Below are positions 24,073 through 33,171 of a stretch of DNA of 42,331 nt, in pieces. The notes under the pieces were generated by a model that saw only the letters and a list, made by a program, of their open reading frames with translations, did no database searches and had not been told where the DNA came from. The DNA lies in assembly GCA_027576995.1 (NCBI GenBank), contig JANBQC010000206.1:1-42331 (forward strand), given 5' to 3'. Positions within the stretch are counted from its first letter, which is position 1, and the number at the start of each line of letters is the position of its first letter. The translations under genes and the position numbers were made by a program. This DNA comes from Dimargaris cristalligena (Eukaryota > Kickxellomycota > Dimargaritomycetes > Dimargaritales > Dimargaritaceae).

Positions 24073-25832
24073 ATACCTCATTTCTATGAATGGGTTATTT
24101 GAGTTTGAAATTCATTGTTAATTTAATGGTTTCTACTGCCTCCCTCTCTCTCTTCCCTTGTGGTGCTCTTGGCACTCTTCGTGGTTGTCGGTTATGTTGC
24201 GAGTGTGTTTCACTCCCTTCGCTTTGTGGTTCGATGGAAGAGGTATCTCTCCCTCTCTTACTTTCCCTTTAGTCTGGTTTTCTATCTTAATTCGCATTGA
24301 ATTGTTCCTCATAAACTCTACCATCAACTACAAATTCCCCTATCTCTTCCTTTCAACATCTGAATCTCTCCTTCTTTTCCCCTCCTCACACACCCCCTCG
24401 TGCTCTTTTTCTTATATTATCCACACACGCACTCCTTCTCCGACACTCCTGCTTTTTTTCGTTTACATCTCTACAATAATACATATTTAGTGGTACAGCT
24501 GTTTTCTACACATGTATTTCGCGCTCTGCGGGGTTTTTGTGTCTGAGATCGTGTTTTATTTTCTTTTTTTCTTCCAACCAGAAAAGTGGATTTATATATT
24601 GGATTTTGGCACAATTTTGTTCGTCACGAGTGCGTGTGGGTATTGGTGTGTGTGTGTGGAAGGGCCTAGCTGGAGAGATGTAGGGTTTTGACGAGAAGGT
24701 TAAAATTTATATCCAACAAATGTTGTAAGAATAACTCGAACACTTGTGATAATAATGGCATATAGATTGCAGCCGAAAGGATGGAAATGTGGCAAACTGT
24801 GCGATTCCCTTTACGGCCAGGGAGAATGCCCGTTAAGGGATTGTCATTGATGTATTTAACAGAGACATCTTGGTTATAGCACTGTTGGGTGCTTCGGTAT
24901 ATTTTGGGTAGTGGTTGCTGAGTCTCTTTTATAACAAGATCTATTGCACTGCTTCTCTGGCCAGCGCCCTGGTTGTATCCGACTGCTGAGATGTGATCCG
25001 TGGTTGCTTCGACCCATTTCGGATGAGTTCTATACCCAGCCAGGTTAGGCCGGGGTCGCCTAATACAGCGCTGTTAATTAAGGCCGAATAGTCGGGAATG
25101 GAATTGCTGTAATTGTAGTATTGAAGCGGGAGGCAACTCTATTGCTGGCTTTAAAATTGGGTGAATTAATCTCTGGTTTTGAGAGGTGTATGTCCTTACT
25201 GTCTCTTCCCTACGTAAAGGAATCGGAATCGAGGCCTGATTAAAACGGGTGGCTGCTAATTTCCTACTATATTGTGCTATATTCTCCTCCTGCCTCCTTG
25301 TCAATGTCGCCTGGGACATGTATATACCTGTGCATAGTTTTATAGAGGGGAGGAGGGAGTGACCATCCATCCCCTTTATTACATTATTATTGAAGCGCCA
25401 GACGCCGCTCCCCGTTCAATAATTGGCTGGTCCAGTTCGGATGGTAAAGTAAACAACGGCCTAATACTCCGCCGCTATTTGCCGACTGGTGTGGTAGTGG
25501 TGACTACTGTATAACCTTGGCCAGGCTAGATAGACTAGAATAGGTGGGGGGGTGTATTTTCATATCAAGTGGGGGATATCCCTTGTCACATAGCCAACAA
25601 ACGGTCGTTCCTTATTCGCTTCGCCAGGGAGATTTTATCTAACCCACTGCTTCTGCTTCTTCCACTTTAACCAGCTGCCACCCTTTTTTTAACTTCCGCT
25701 TCTTTTGTTTCCTACGTCCAAACGGCATTTAACAGCTTCTTTACTGCATTTCCCCGACCTCTAACCGACTTTTATTCACTTGGCCTCGTTAGAGTTATAA
25801 CGTCCTCGCACTCAAACACCAACTTGCCCACC
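24073..25832. other. STM1 to MCMBP intergenic region
   Basis: CT-rich 3' flank of STM1 (to about 24.5 kb), then mixed unique sequence with one candidate minus-strand small ORF (25074-25319, listed separately). The last 200 bases are pyrimidine-rich and form the MCMBP leader. Nothing else is supportable. Confidence 0.5.
25074..25319 (-). CDS. Candidate 81-residue ORF, unknown
   Basis: An ATG-initiated ORF of 81 residues starting MSQATLTRRQEENIAQYSRK and ending QFHSRLFGLN. It is basic and amphipathic, with balanced composition and no repeats, unlike the low-complexity ORFs around it. The frame stays open 17 codons upstream of this ATG to another ATG at 25370. A TGCACAG just upstream of the MSQ start could be a splice acceptor, so it might instead be a last exon. 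I recognise no family. It could be chance. Confidence 0.25.
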   Translation of the reverse strand: MSQATLTRRQEENIAQYSRKLAATRFNQASIPIPLRREETVRTYTSQNQRLIHPILKPAIELPPASILQLQQFHSRLFGLN

Positions 25833-26987
25833 ATGACCCCGACCGACGCCATCGACGCTGTAACTAAGCCCCACTCGGTTATCCGGAACCTCATGGGTAA
25901 GTGGCCTGCCTAGTTAAATTGACCTTCCAGGACCCAGCCTATTTCGTTCCCTTGATTTCCATGTCCATTTCCATGCGCAGGGGCAAAGGGCCGTAGGCCT
26001 AGTTAATCAAATGGAAATAGGTCTTCTCCTTCTTTTATTAGTAAGCCAGGCTGGGAGTCCCCGAAAGAATTCCACCTGAACTTCCCTCCCTCACCTTCCA
26101 TATAGTCTCACCATACATCACAGTTTTTTCCCCATCTCATTGTAATCAAATACCCGCGGTACTGCGATAGGCTCCAAAGATGCCTCCGATGTAGACGCCC
26201 GTGAGGCACTAATTACCGAGCACTTCCGCGAACTCTTCAAGGAGCCCTCCGAACGCGAAAAGGTAAGCCATACATCAATTGACCCGAGCCTGGTGCAGTA
26301 TGATCCATTGTATGGCGGTCCTTGTCTCTGTGGTATTTTTGATAGTGAATGGTGGAAAAATAAATAGTAGACTTTAAAGGGTTCATGAGTCCGTTATGTT
26401 CCCTTTCGGTTCTATTTAACTACTAACCCATTCTTAACCGTCTATCCGTTGGAATTCCATACTCACCAATTTTGCTTCTACCTTTCCTTCTTCCAAATCC
26501 ACAGATTCCATCCTTTACCGTCTCAGATCCGTTGACTTTGCCCCCCGGCACCCTAGTGCGCTACCGCTGTATGATCCAGGACCCCGGTCTGGGCCAGGAA
26601 ATCTATCTTAAATGGGCGCCACTCAAATCGGCCGAGGCCGCCTCAACCTGGGTGTTCAATAAATACAGTGACCGGCCGCTCCAGAAAGAGGCAGAGAGGG
26701 GGGAGATTTCCCCGGTTTGGGAAATCGACTATGCGGCCGCGGGGATCGTGTACGACGAGAAGCAGCTCTGTTATGGGGTGCCGTTACCGGGTGAAAACAA
26801 GTGGGTTAAGGCCCACGATCGGAACTGGACCGGTCCGGAGCGGGAGCGAGAGATGTTGGAGCCTACTAGTCAGCCCGCGGGTGATGATGAGGCGGGAGGC
26901 CGTCGACCCGCCAAACAAATAAACATCCCGTCTAAAATGACCACTGCAGCGCAGAATACCCCTGCTGCCATCGTTAAGGTAGGTTAA
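25833..26987 (+). CDS. mcb1: MCM-binding protein (MCMBP/Mcb1), 3'-truncated
   Basis: MCMBP binds MCM complexes and supports replication licensing and sister-chromatid cohesion in the nucleus. Exons 25833..25896, 26171..26262 and 26505 onward; introns of 274 and 242 nt with GTAAGT/GTAAGC donors. The N-terminal region matches the family: short helical start (SVIRNLMGSKD, EALITEHFRELF), then IPSF and LVRYRCMIQD at about 69-78, and YGVPLPGENKWVK at about 142-154 (human: CVPVPGESTWVK). Reading stops at 26987 after AAIVKVG, giving 212 residues, about a third of the usual 580-650. The last two codons look like a splice donor (AAG|GTAGGT), and the rest of the MCM-binding domain should follow. No such exons are found before the convergent RRP8 gene begins at 27097, nor behind it. 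Truncation by rearrangement or by an assembly join are both possible. Confidence 0.8.
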
Positions 26988-27100
26988 AAGTCGTGGTATC
27001 TATCCATGATGCTTTATCTGAATCAATCTAGGCGATTGCACACACACACACACACCCATATATATATATATATATATTCCAAAAAAAAACAACAACTTAC
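26979..27100. repeat. CA/TA microsatellite at the MCMBP-RRP8 junction
   Basis: (CA)n at 27039-27055 is followed directly by (TA)n at 27058-27078 and then an A9 run. On the left is the unused donor of MCMBP exon 3 (26979); on the right is the unused minus-strand donor of RRP8 exon 3 (27100). Both genes should therefore be in an intron here, on opposite strands. This marks the likely breakpoint. Confidence 0.75.
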
Positions 27101-28440
27101 TTTGGCTTAAGGATCCGATGTGCCTCTTGAATAAAATCGAGGAAATTCGTACCCATAAGGGCCAGACAGAAAATGACCAAATCGACTTCTTCATTGGGAA
27201 GAGGCGTCTGGTAGAATAGAGGGAAGGTAAAGGTATGGATGTAGTCCAATTAGTATTATTGCCCCGGCAAGGTGGTTTAACTCCGGGTAAAAAACACCAA
27301 CAACAATCAAACAAACCAATCGGTAAGTGATCGAGGGTCATACAAACCCCCACTTCTTCCTCTAAACAGTCGGGCGTATTTTAACGTAGTAATTTAGTGG
27401 TTGACTTACATGAGCAATATCACAGGCCGTAATGTACTCGTTGCCCGCTACCAAATCGAAGGAATGGACCTTCTGGGGCACGCTTTGGGCCAGTTTGGCT
27501 TCCCCGCAGCCCATATCAGCAACCACTAAGGTAGTGGGCCGTTTAGCTAAATCAGCGATGTAAATGTCGACGGGGTTGGATGGCCAGTGCTCCACTTGGG
27601 CTCGGAATCCCAGATGATACTGGTTGGAAAAGGATTCGTCAAGGAGAAGGGGTATAAGTAAAATAAGCAATGCGGAAATATATCAATTAGTTGAGTTGTT
27701 GAACGAAGGCGAGGGGAGAGAGAGAGAGAGTGTGTGTGTGTGTGTGTGAAAATACTAATAATAATGATAATGGTAATGGTATTACTTACATCGTTAAACG
27801 TCTGGGGCTGCTTCTGGAACAGATCGTACGAGTTGGAACCCTCGGCCGTATAAAGCTGCTCGTTAATCCACCTGAACCGGGCCCCCTGCAGCTTCTTGGC
27901 CATTTGCCGCTGGTGCACTGACATCCTCGAGAGATCAGGGTCCCTGGTGGCTGCGGGGGTTTGGGGCGGTTGGGGGTGTACTTTATTACATTCGTAGCCG
28001 GTAACCTCAGGTGCAACAGCGGGATCGTCCGTAGATTCAACCGCCACAACATTAGCTGCTGCTACTTTTGCTGCTGCCCGTTTCTCAGCCCCACGTTTGC
28101 GTTTTTTGATCGGAGCTTTCTCCCCTTCTTCGACGGTCAACGGCTGCTCCTCCCCGGGGGATATCCGGCCGGTCTGGGCCTTCTTCCTCTTATTACTCCC
28201 TCGCTGTTTTTCTTTTTTGCCTGCTCCATTCGTCGTAATGCCTAATTGCTGAGCAAGGCTCTGGATTTCGGGTTCTTGACTCCTGGCAAGGGCAGTGACA
28301 GTGTCTCCTTCCTGACGGGCCCGTTTGGCGGCTTTCCGGCGGGCTTGCTTGGATGGTTTGGCCGTTGCCTCGGACGAACCGGTCTCGGGCTCATTCTTGA
28401 TCTCCTTTTTGAGATTCCAGCCCTTGACGTCGAACAGCAT
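27097..28440 (-). CDS. RRP8: rRNA-processing methyltransferase Rrp8, 3'-truncated
   Basis: A nucleolar SAM-dependent methyltransferase (m1A in 25S/28S rRNA). Exons 28440..27790, 27619..27410 and 27207..27101, all joined in frame with GTAAGT donors; introns are 170 and 202 nt. Residues 1 to about 165 are Lys/Arg-rich and low-complexity, suiting a nucleolar N-terminus. The catalytic part begins at about 180 ([20 protein letters not shown]). It continues with FRAQVEHWP, the SAM loop [11 protein letters not shown] (about 251-261), HSFDLVA, TACDIAH and then [14 protein letters not shown] and EAHRILKPK. The frame then meets a stop directly at a good donor (AA|GTAAGT), giving 323 residues. The last roughly 60-70 residues of the fold (the GG-x-L-x-IAEVKSRF region onward) are missing, and none of the minus-strand DNA down to 25.8 kb encodes them. 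Intron 1 holds a GA/GT microsatellite (27715-27748). Confidence 0.85.
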
Positions 28441-29080
28441 GGCGAGGTGGGAATGTGGGTTGGTGGGGCAATGTGGTTTAAGACCTACGTTGAATGCGAA
28501 TGGCTGTACTGGCGGATAGAGATAGAGAAAGAGCACGGGTGAAATATGAGGGAATGCAGAAAGGTGGAAGTAGAAATGAGGTGGCTCATTTACTTAACGG
28601 CGGGCTTAGCGTTAGGGCTAAAAAGAAACAGGGTGAATACTTTCGAGTTGGTCTTTTCGTTATTTTTTTAAGATGGTGCAGGATAGGTAAAATGCTTTGA
28701 ATATATTCTTATGTAGCTGAAAATATAGAGTAGCGCCCATATTGTTGTCGCATTAAAAAGTCGTCACTGGCTATTACTCTACTGCATTTACATCGACTTC
28801 ATTATCTCGACTCAGGTATACTGCCAGTCACTCTGAAAAGGAGCTATTAATTTACAGGATTTGGGATGGGAGGAAGAGGTAACTGAGACCTTCAAAGTTT
28901 ATTCATTTCTAGAAGTACGAGAAGGGGCACTAAACTATAGTGCCATGACTATGCATGCAGGCTGTATATATGTACAATACAACAGTGCATCATTTGGCCA
29001 AAGAGGATATAAGACGAAGGGGTCATCAACACCGTTATGTTTTTTTGAGGGGGGGGGGTATTAAAAAACGAACTAATTAT
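28441..29080. other. RRP8 promoter / SNU13 3' flank
   Basis: A 640-bp gap between two minus-strand genes. AT-rich, with a G9 run at about 29050 close to the SNU13 stop. On the minus strand the sequence just upstream of the RRP8 ATG is moderately pyrimidine-rich. No gene seen. Confidence 0.5.
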
Positions 29081-29781
29081 TTAGATGAGGAGCTTCTCGA
29101 TGCGCAGCTTCAGGGCAGTGATCTGGCTCTTGAGTTCGGAAGCCTCGTTGGTGGTGATGGAGACAGCCACCACGGGGCGGGACACACCGCAGGAGCGACC
29201 GAGGGAGACCTTGGAGGGCACGAAGACGTAGGGGACGTTCTTGTCCTCGCACAAGAGGGGGAGGTGGAGGAGGACTTCCAAAGGAGTGGTGTCGGCGGCC
29301 AGGATGATGAACTCGCTGATACCACGGTTGAGGGTCTTGGTGACCTCGTTGGCACCCACGCGGGTCTGCTTGTAGTGGGAGGCCTGCTGGATAAGGTCCA
29401 GAATGCCGGTGGCCAGAGTGGCGTCAGCCAGGGGGAAGGCGCGCTCGTCAACGGGAGTAGTGGTGGCCTAGAGAGAGTGAGAGAGTAGGGTCGAACGGAG
29501 CGTGGTAGGAGGGAGAGAAAACACGGGGTTAGTAATGTGCCGCTGGGTATAACAAAAGTACAGACAGACAAGGGCTACTATATTTTGGCCAAGGCCCATA
29601 TGCAGTGGTAGCTGCTGGGTAGAAGTATCAGAGAAAAAACGTGTAGGAGGTTGTCATCAGACGGAACTGGTTGTTTAGCCCAGCTCCGTATCTCATAGTG
29701 AGCTGAGATAAAGTCTCATCATTAAAAGTAACGGCTGTTAATAGGTCAGTGGATACGAAAAGGAGGCGGAGGACTTACCAT
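29081..29781 (-). CDS. SNU13: Snu13/15.5K (L7Ae family) snRNP and snoRNP protein
   Basis: Binds K-turns of U4 snRNA and box C/D snoRNAs; a component of the U4/U6.U5 tri-snRNP and of C/D snoRNPs. Two coding exons, 29781..29779 (only the ATG) and 29467..29081, give 129 residues, the normal family size (about 126-128). The donor GTAAGT follows the start codon directly, and the acceptor is CTCTCTAG after a pyrimidine tract; the intron is 311 nt. Protein features: [19 protein letters not shown], the RNA-binding signature [12 protein letters not shown] (39-50), [28 protein letters not shown], and [11 protein letters not shown] near the end. [11 protein letters not shown] and the overall length separate it from Nhp2 and ribosomal L7Ae. 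No ATG lies in exon 2 before the conserved region, which forces the upstream start. Confidence 0.95.
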
Positions 29782-30493
29782 TATTATTGTGATATAGAAG
29801 AGAAGGAAGAGATACACTAAATCAATAATTGCCCGTCAATTAACCGTTTAAATAAGAAGTTACAAAGAGCGAAAAGGAACTTGTAAAGGGTTAACATCCC
29901 GTTTGTGAAGGTGAAAAAAAAACCGGTTAGCTTGCAGTCTAAATGGGCCCAATAATACGTCGTAGTACAGCGCATACGCATATATTCTCCCAACTACATG
30001 GGGGGTTTTTTTCATTAGCGGTTACATATATTTATGCTCTCCTCTCCCTTTAGTGGCCCACCGTTGGGTAAAAATGGTACATTTTTAATCCCTAGAAAAA
30101 AAAATCGGCCAAGCACAGGAAGTGCTCAGAAAATCACGTGGTTTCCTAATATAATAAAGAAGGTGCGTTATATATCATCAAGCTACCTACTACTACTACA
30201 CGCGTCCACCCTCCTCTGCCAAACGAAGCGCAAGTATTCATCTCCCCTCTTTACCAATGGCGCAGTGGCTCTCGGCCAGGCAGAGCAGTGTGAAGTAGAG
30301 CGGGACGGGCTGATACATTCCCTCAAAGAAGGAAGGGTCGTTCCTCTAGTCTAAAAGCCGAACCACTTACTAACAACCGATAACCCTAGTGAACCTTCTT
30401 TTCAGTCTCCTAACAACCTTAAGCAAAAAAGGACTCCTACATTTTTCCCTCTCATTCCAGTCAGCAGTTATCCTACTAGCATTGCATCTCTTC
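29782..30493. promoter_or_regulatory. Shared promoter region, SNU13 / PRKRIP1
   Basis: A 712-bp gap between start codons of two divergently transcribed genes, both encoding spliceosome components. AT-rich, with pyrimidine tracts on the plus strand at about 30400-30470 leading into PRKRIP1. No gene seen; no factor site claimed. Confidence 0.45.
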
Positions 30494-31112
30494 ATGTCTC
30501 ACTCTCAACCCGCCAAAGCCAACCAGGACGCCACCGCTGTCAAGGTCCACCCCAACAAACTATCGGCCGTCGAACAGCAGCGGCATGAGCTAGAACGACT
30601 TCTTCAGAAGGCCGATAAACCCGTCGCCATTCCCGAAATAAGGCACAAAGCGCTTAAACCCCCTCCCGAAATTGTCAAGAACGTGTCGGGTAAGTTGGTT
30701 TGGTATTTTATCCACCGCCATATAATATAACCCCGATATACATCTTACCTGTAGCACACACTACCCCATATCGTGCCTTACCTCTTTTACCCCGTGACTG
30801 TCGATTGTTGTGACGACCACTCCCCCCTTCTCCTCCGCCCATTATACTCCAGGTTCGAGTGCCGGTGCCGGTAGTGCGGAATTCCATATTTACCGCAATC
30901 ACCGCCGGTACGAATTATCGCGTCTGGAACTACTCGATCAAGAAGCGGCCCAGGAGCGGGAAATGGAGGAATTCCAACGCAAACGCCAGCAAACCCAAGA
31001 GGCCCTGGAGGCCGAAACGGCCAAGCGGCGGGCCAAGCGGCAAAAGAGGAAACAGAACCTGAAAAAACGACCAGTGGCCGCCACTCCGTCGGAACAGTCT
31101 TCCAAGGAATAG
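30494..31112 (+). CDS. PRKRIP1: PRKRIP1-like spliceosome factor (DUF1168)
   Basis: Homologue of human PRKRIP1, a small basic protein found in catalytic-stage spliceosomes. Exons 30494..30689 and 30853..31112 (163-nt intron, GTAAGT donor, CTCCAG acceptor, phase 1) give 151 residues. The family core is clear: VEQQRHELERLLQKADKPVA with IPE after it, then KPPPEIVKNVSG, then SSAGAGSAEFHIYRNHRRYE starting at residue 67. The rest is a charged helix (QEREMEEFQRKRQQTQEALE) ending in a Lys/Arg-rich stretch (AKRRAKRQKRKQNLKK), a likely nuclear localisation signal. Shorter than human (184) because the acidic tail is absent. The intron falls inside the GSSAGAG motif. Confidence 0.93.
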
Positions 31113-33171
31113 ACGGCGGTGTTGGTAAACTGTGGGCGCCCTTGGTTCTTTGTTGTTGTTTTTTTCCCCGCTCATCGGCCACATCCTCTCTCTTCCTCTC
31201 CCATGAACGCTCGTAAAAGTGCATGATATATGTGTGATCCAATGGAACGAAATAACCGATATCCGAAACCGACTTCGTTGTATAGTAATAATCTTCGCGA
31301 GCGATGGTAAATAAATCACCTCTCTCATTTTCTATTTAGTTAGGCAGGCTGCTCCATAATAATAGGTCTGATTAATAATATCATAATGCCTTGTATCGCT
31401 CTGTCGGTCCCCTATAAAGCCCGTTCAGCCACTGCTGTAGATCCCGGCAAGTCAGCCGTTGAAGAATTACATGTAGGAACGTGCGAACCTAATCCGGCTG
31501 ATTCACGCCCAATTACACCTGCGTACCATACGGGTAAACTACTAGGCTAGCCGCATAGGCTCATGAACTGGGCAGTCTCCCCCGTCGCCCAGCCCGAGTG
31601 CACCAGCCAGATCATTAAGCGCTAGATACCGCCGCCACCACACTACCCGGCTACGTACATCCTTCCTGGTGACCTTGGTTGCGTCTTGGTGGCGTTTGCA
31701 TAAGCGCGGTTTCAAGAATGGGCGACCGACCGCCAGACCTAACTAATCTTTGTAGTCGTGGTGAGTGCGGAACTATTGAAGTACCCTGGCTCAATTCGAT
31801 TCGACTTGACTTCGGCTGGATCACAGGGAAATATGTATGGGGGTATGCCGGTTGCCCTTGCTATCTCTCGGATACTTGCTTGGACGGTGAATATACCCAA
31901 GCCCCCAAACCCTTTATTCGCGTGTGGGCTGACGAGTAAAGCCCACCACCACCTACTTACTCGCTTGTCCGTCCACTAGCCTCGTTGTAAGAGGCCAGTG
32001 CTAGCTAACCGAACCCCTTCAACCACCTGGACTTCCAATTTTGGAAATTCGGGTTAACTTAGCTTAATATATTCCGCACCCACTTCTGGCATTATTTCCC
32101 GTATGGAATGCCTTATTAAGGCACCCGAATTCCTCCAGTGTCCTTGGTTTCCTACCCATATGGTCAGTCCGAGCACTGCTTAATGGCCTACGAGCAGCTT
32201 CCCCTGCCGAATACATTCCCTTATTCATCCTCTCTGGTGGTGAGCCATCGCCGATGTGGGGGGGGGGTGCCTCTGATATTCTCGGGGTTTTGAGAGGGGA
32301 GAGTCGTGCGATTGCGCCCCGTTTTTCGTTGGGCCGACTCGAAGTGCGCTCTTGCAATTTCCACGTAACCGCCGTCGTCGGTTGCATGACTTAGTGTGGG
32401 CGGGACTACGATATCCCTGAATAAACCTCCCCCCTGGCCTTGGTTTCCTGTGTGTGTCATACTGAATGAGGGAGGGGGGAGCCAGCCCAACTCCGCGTAA
32501 TGTCTTTTTAGTTTCGTTAAATAGTAGTTTCATATAGTCCCTTTTTAATTAGTACGTGGATTATTACACCCTAATTGGTCCCATTTTTGTAGCTGTAGGG
32601 TTCGCACGCCGCTTGTGAGTCCCAATACGGAATTGAAAGGCCTGCTTTTGTGTAAAGGAGGAGGAGAGAAACCCAGTGGCAGCGTTGCTTTAAGCCACCG
32701 TGGACGATGCATCTCATTCTTGGCCCACTTACCAGGGTTATTTCCCCTAGGCCCGCGTTCCTAAAGTATATACCCTCATAGTACCCACCCAACCCAGTGT
32801 TTGGAGGGATCTACTGAGCCAAGGAAATTCGGTATTTAAATCAACCCACTGCACGGTCCGGGGGTTCCACATATTAGCCATTGCCCACCCTCGCATATCA
32901 GACACACTCTCTTTCTTTCTCCCCCCAGCCTAAAGGGACTACTATTTACTTTATCACGTCAGGGCTCCCCTCCCGCCCACTTTCCTTACTTTCGCTTGAA
33001 CTCAAGTACATTCACCTCCACCACCTAAATTGAAGGAGTGCCTTTTTCTCGCCAGCTCCTCCTACTACTGTCTCCCTCTCTCCCCTACCTTTTCCATTGT
33101 ATTTTCCACTCGGCCGGTCCGCTCCCCACTTCTCCTTTACCTAGCCCAGTTGTCCACCACCACCACTAACC
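31113..33171. other. PRKRIP1 to KICS2 intergenic region
   Basis: AATAAA at 31310-31315 probably ends PRKRIP1. At 31386 a 54-codon ORF begins MPCIALSVPYKARSA; it is protein-like but too short to call. Mixed unique sequence follows with a G9 run near 32260, then from about 32.9 kb a pyrimidine-rich tract (CTCTCTTTCTTTCTCCCC) that forms the KICS2 leader. No conserved protein recognised. Confidence 0.45.
31310..31315 (+). terminator. Candidate polyadenylation signal AATAAA
   Basis: A perfect hexamer about 200 nt past the PRKRIP1 stop codon, in a typical position for a short fungal 3' UTR. Confidence 0.35.

Noticed and set aside
23062..24081. 339-codon minus-strand ORF opposite STM1
   Set aside because: Same cause: strong third-position bias of STM1 opens the antisense frame; the product is Gly/Leu/Thr low complexity.
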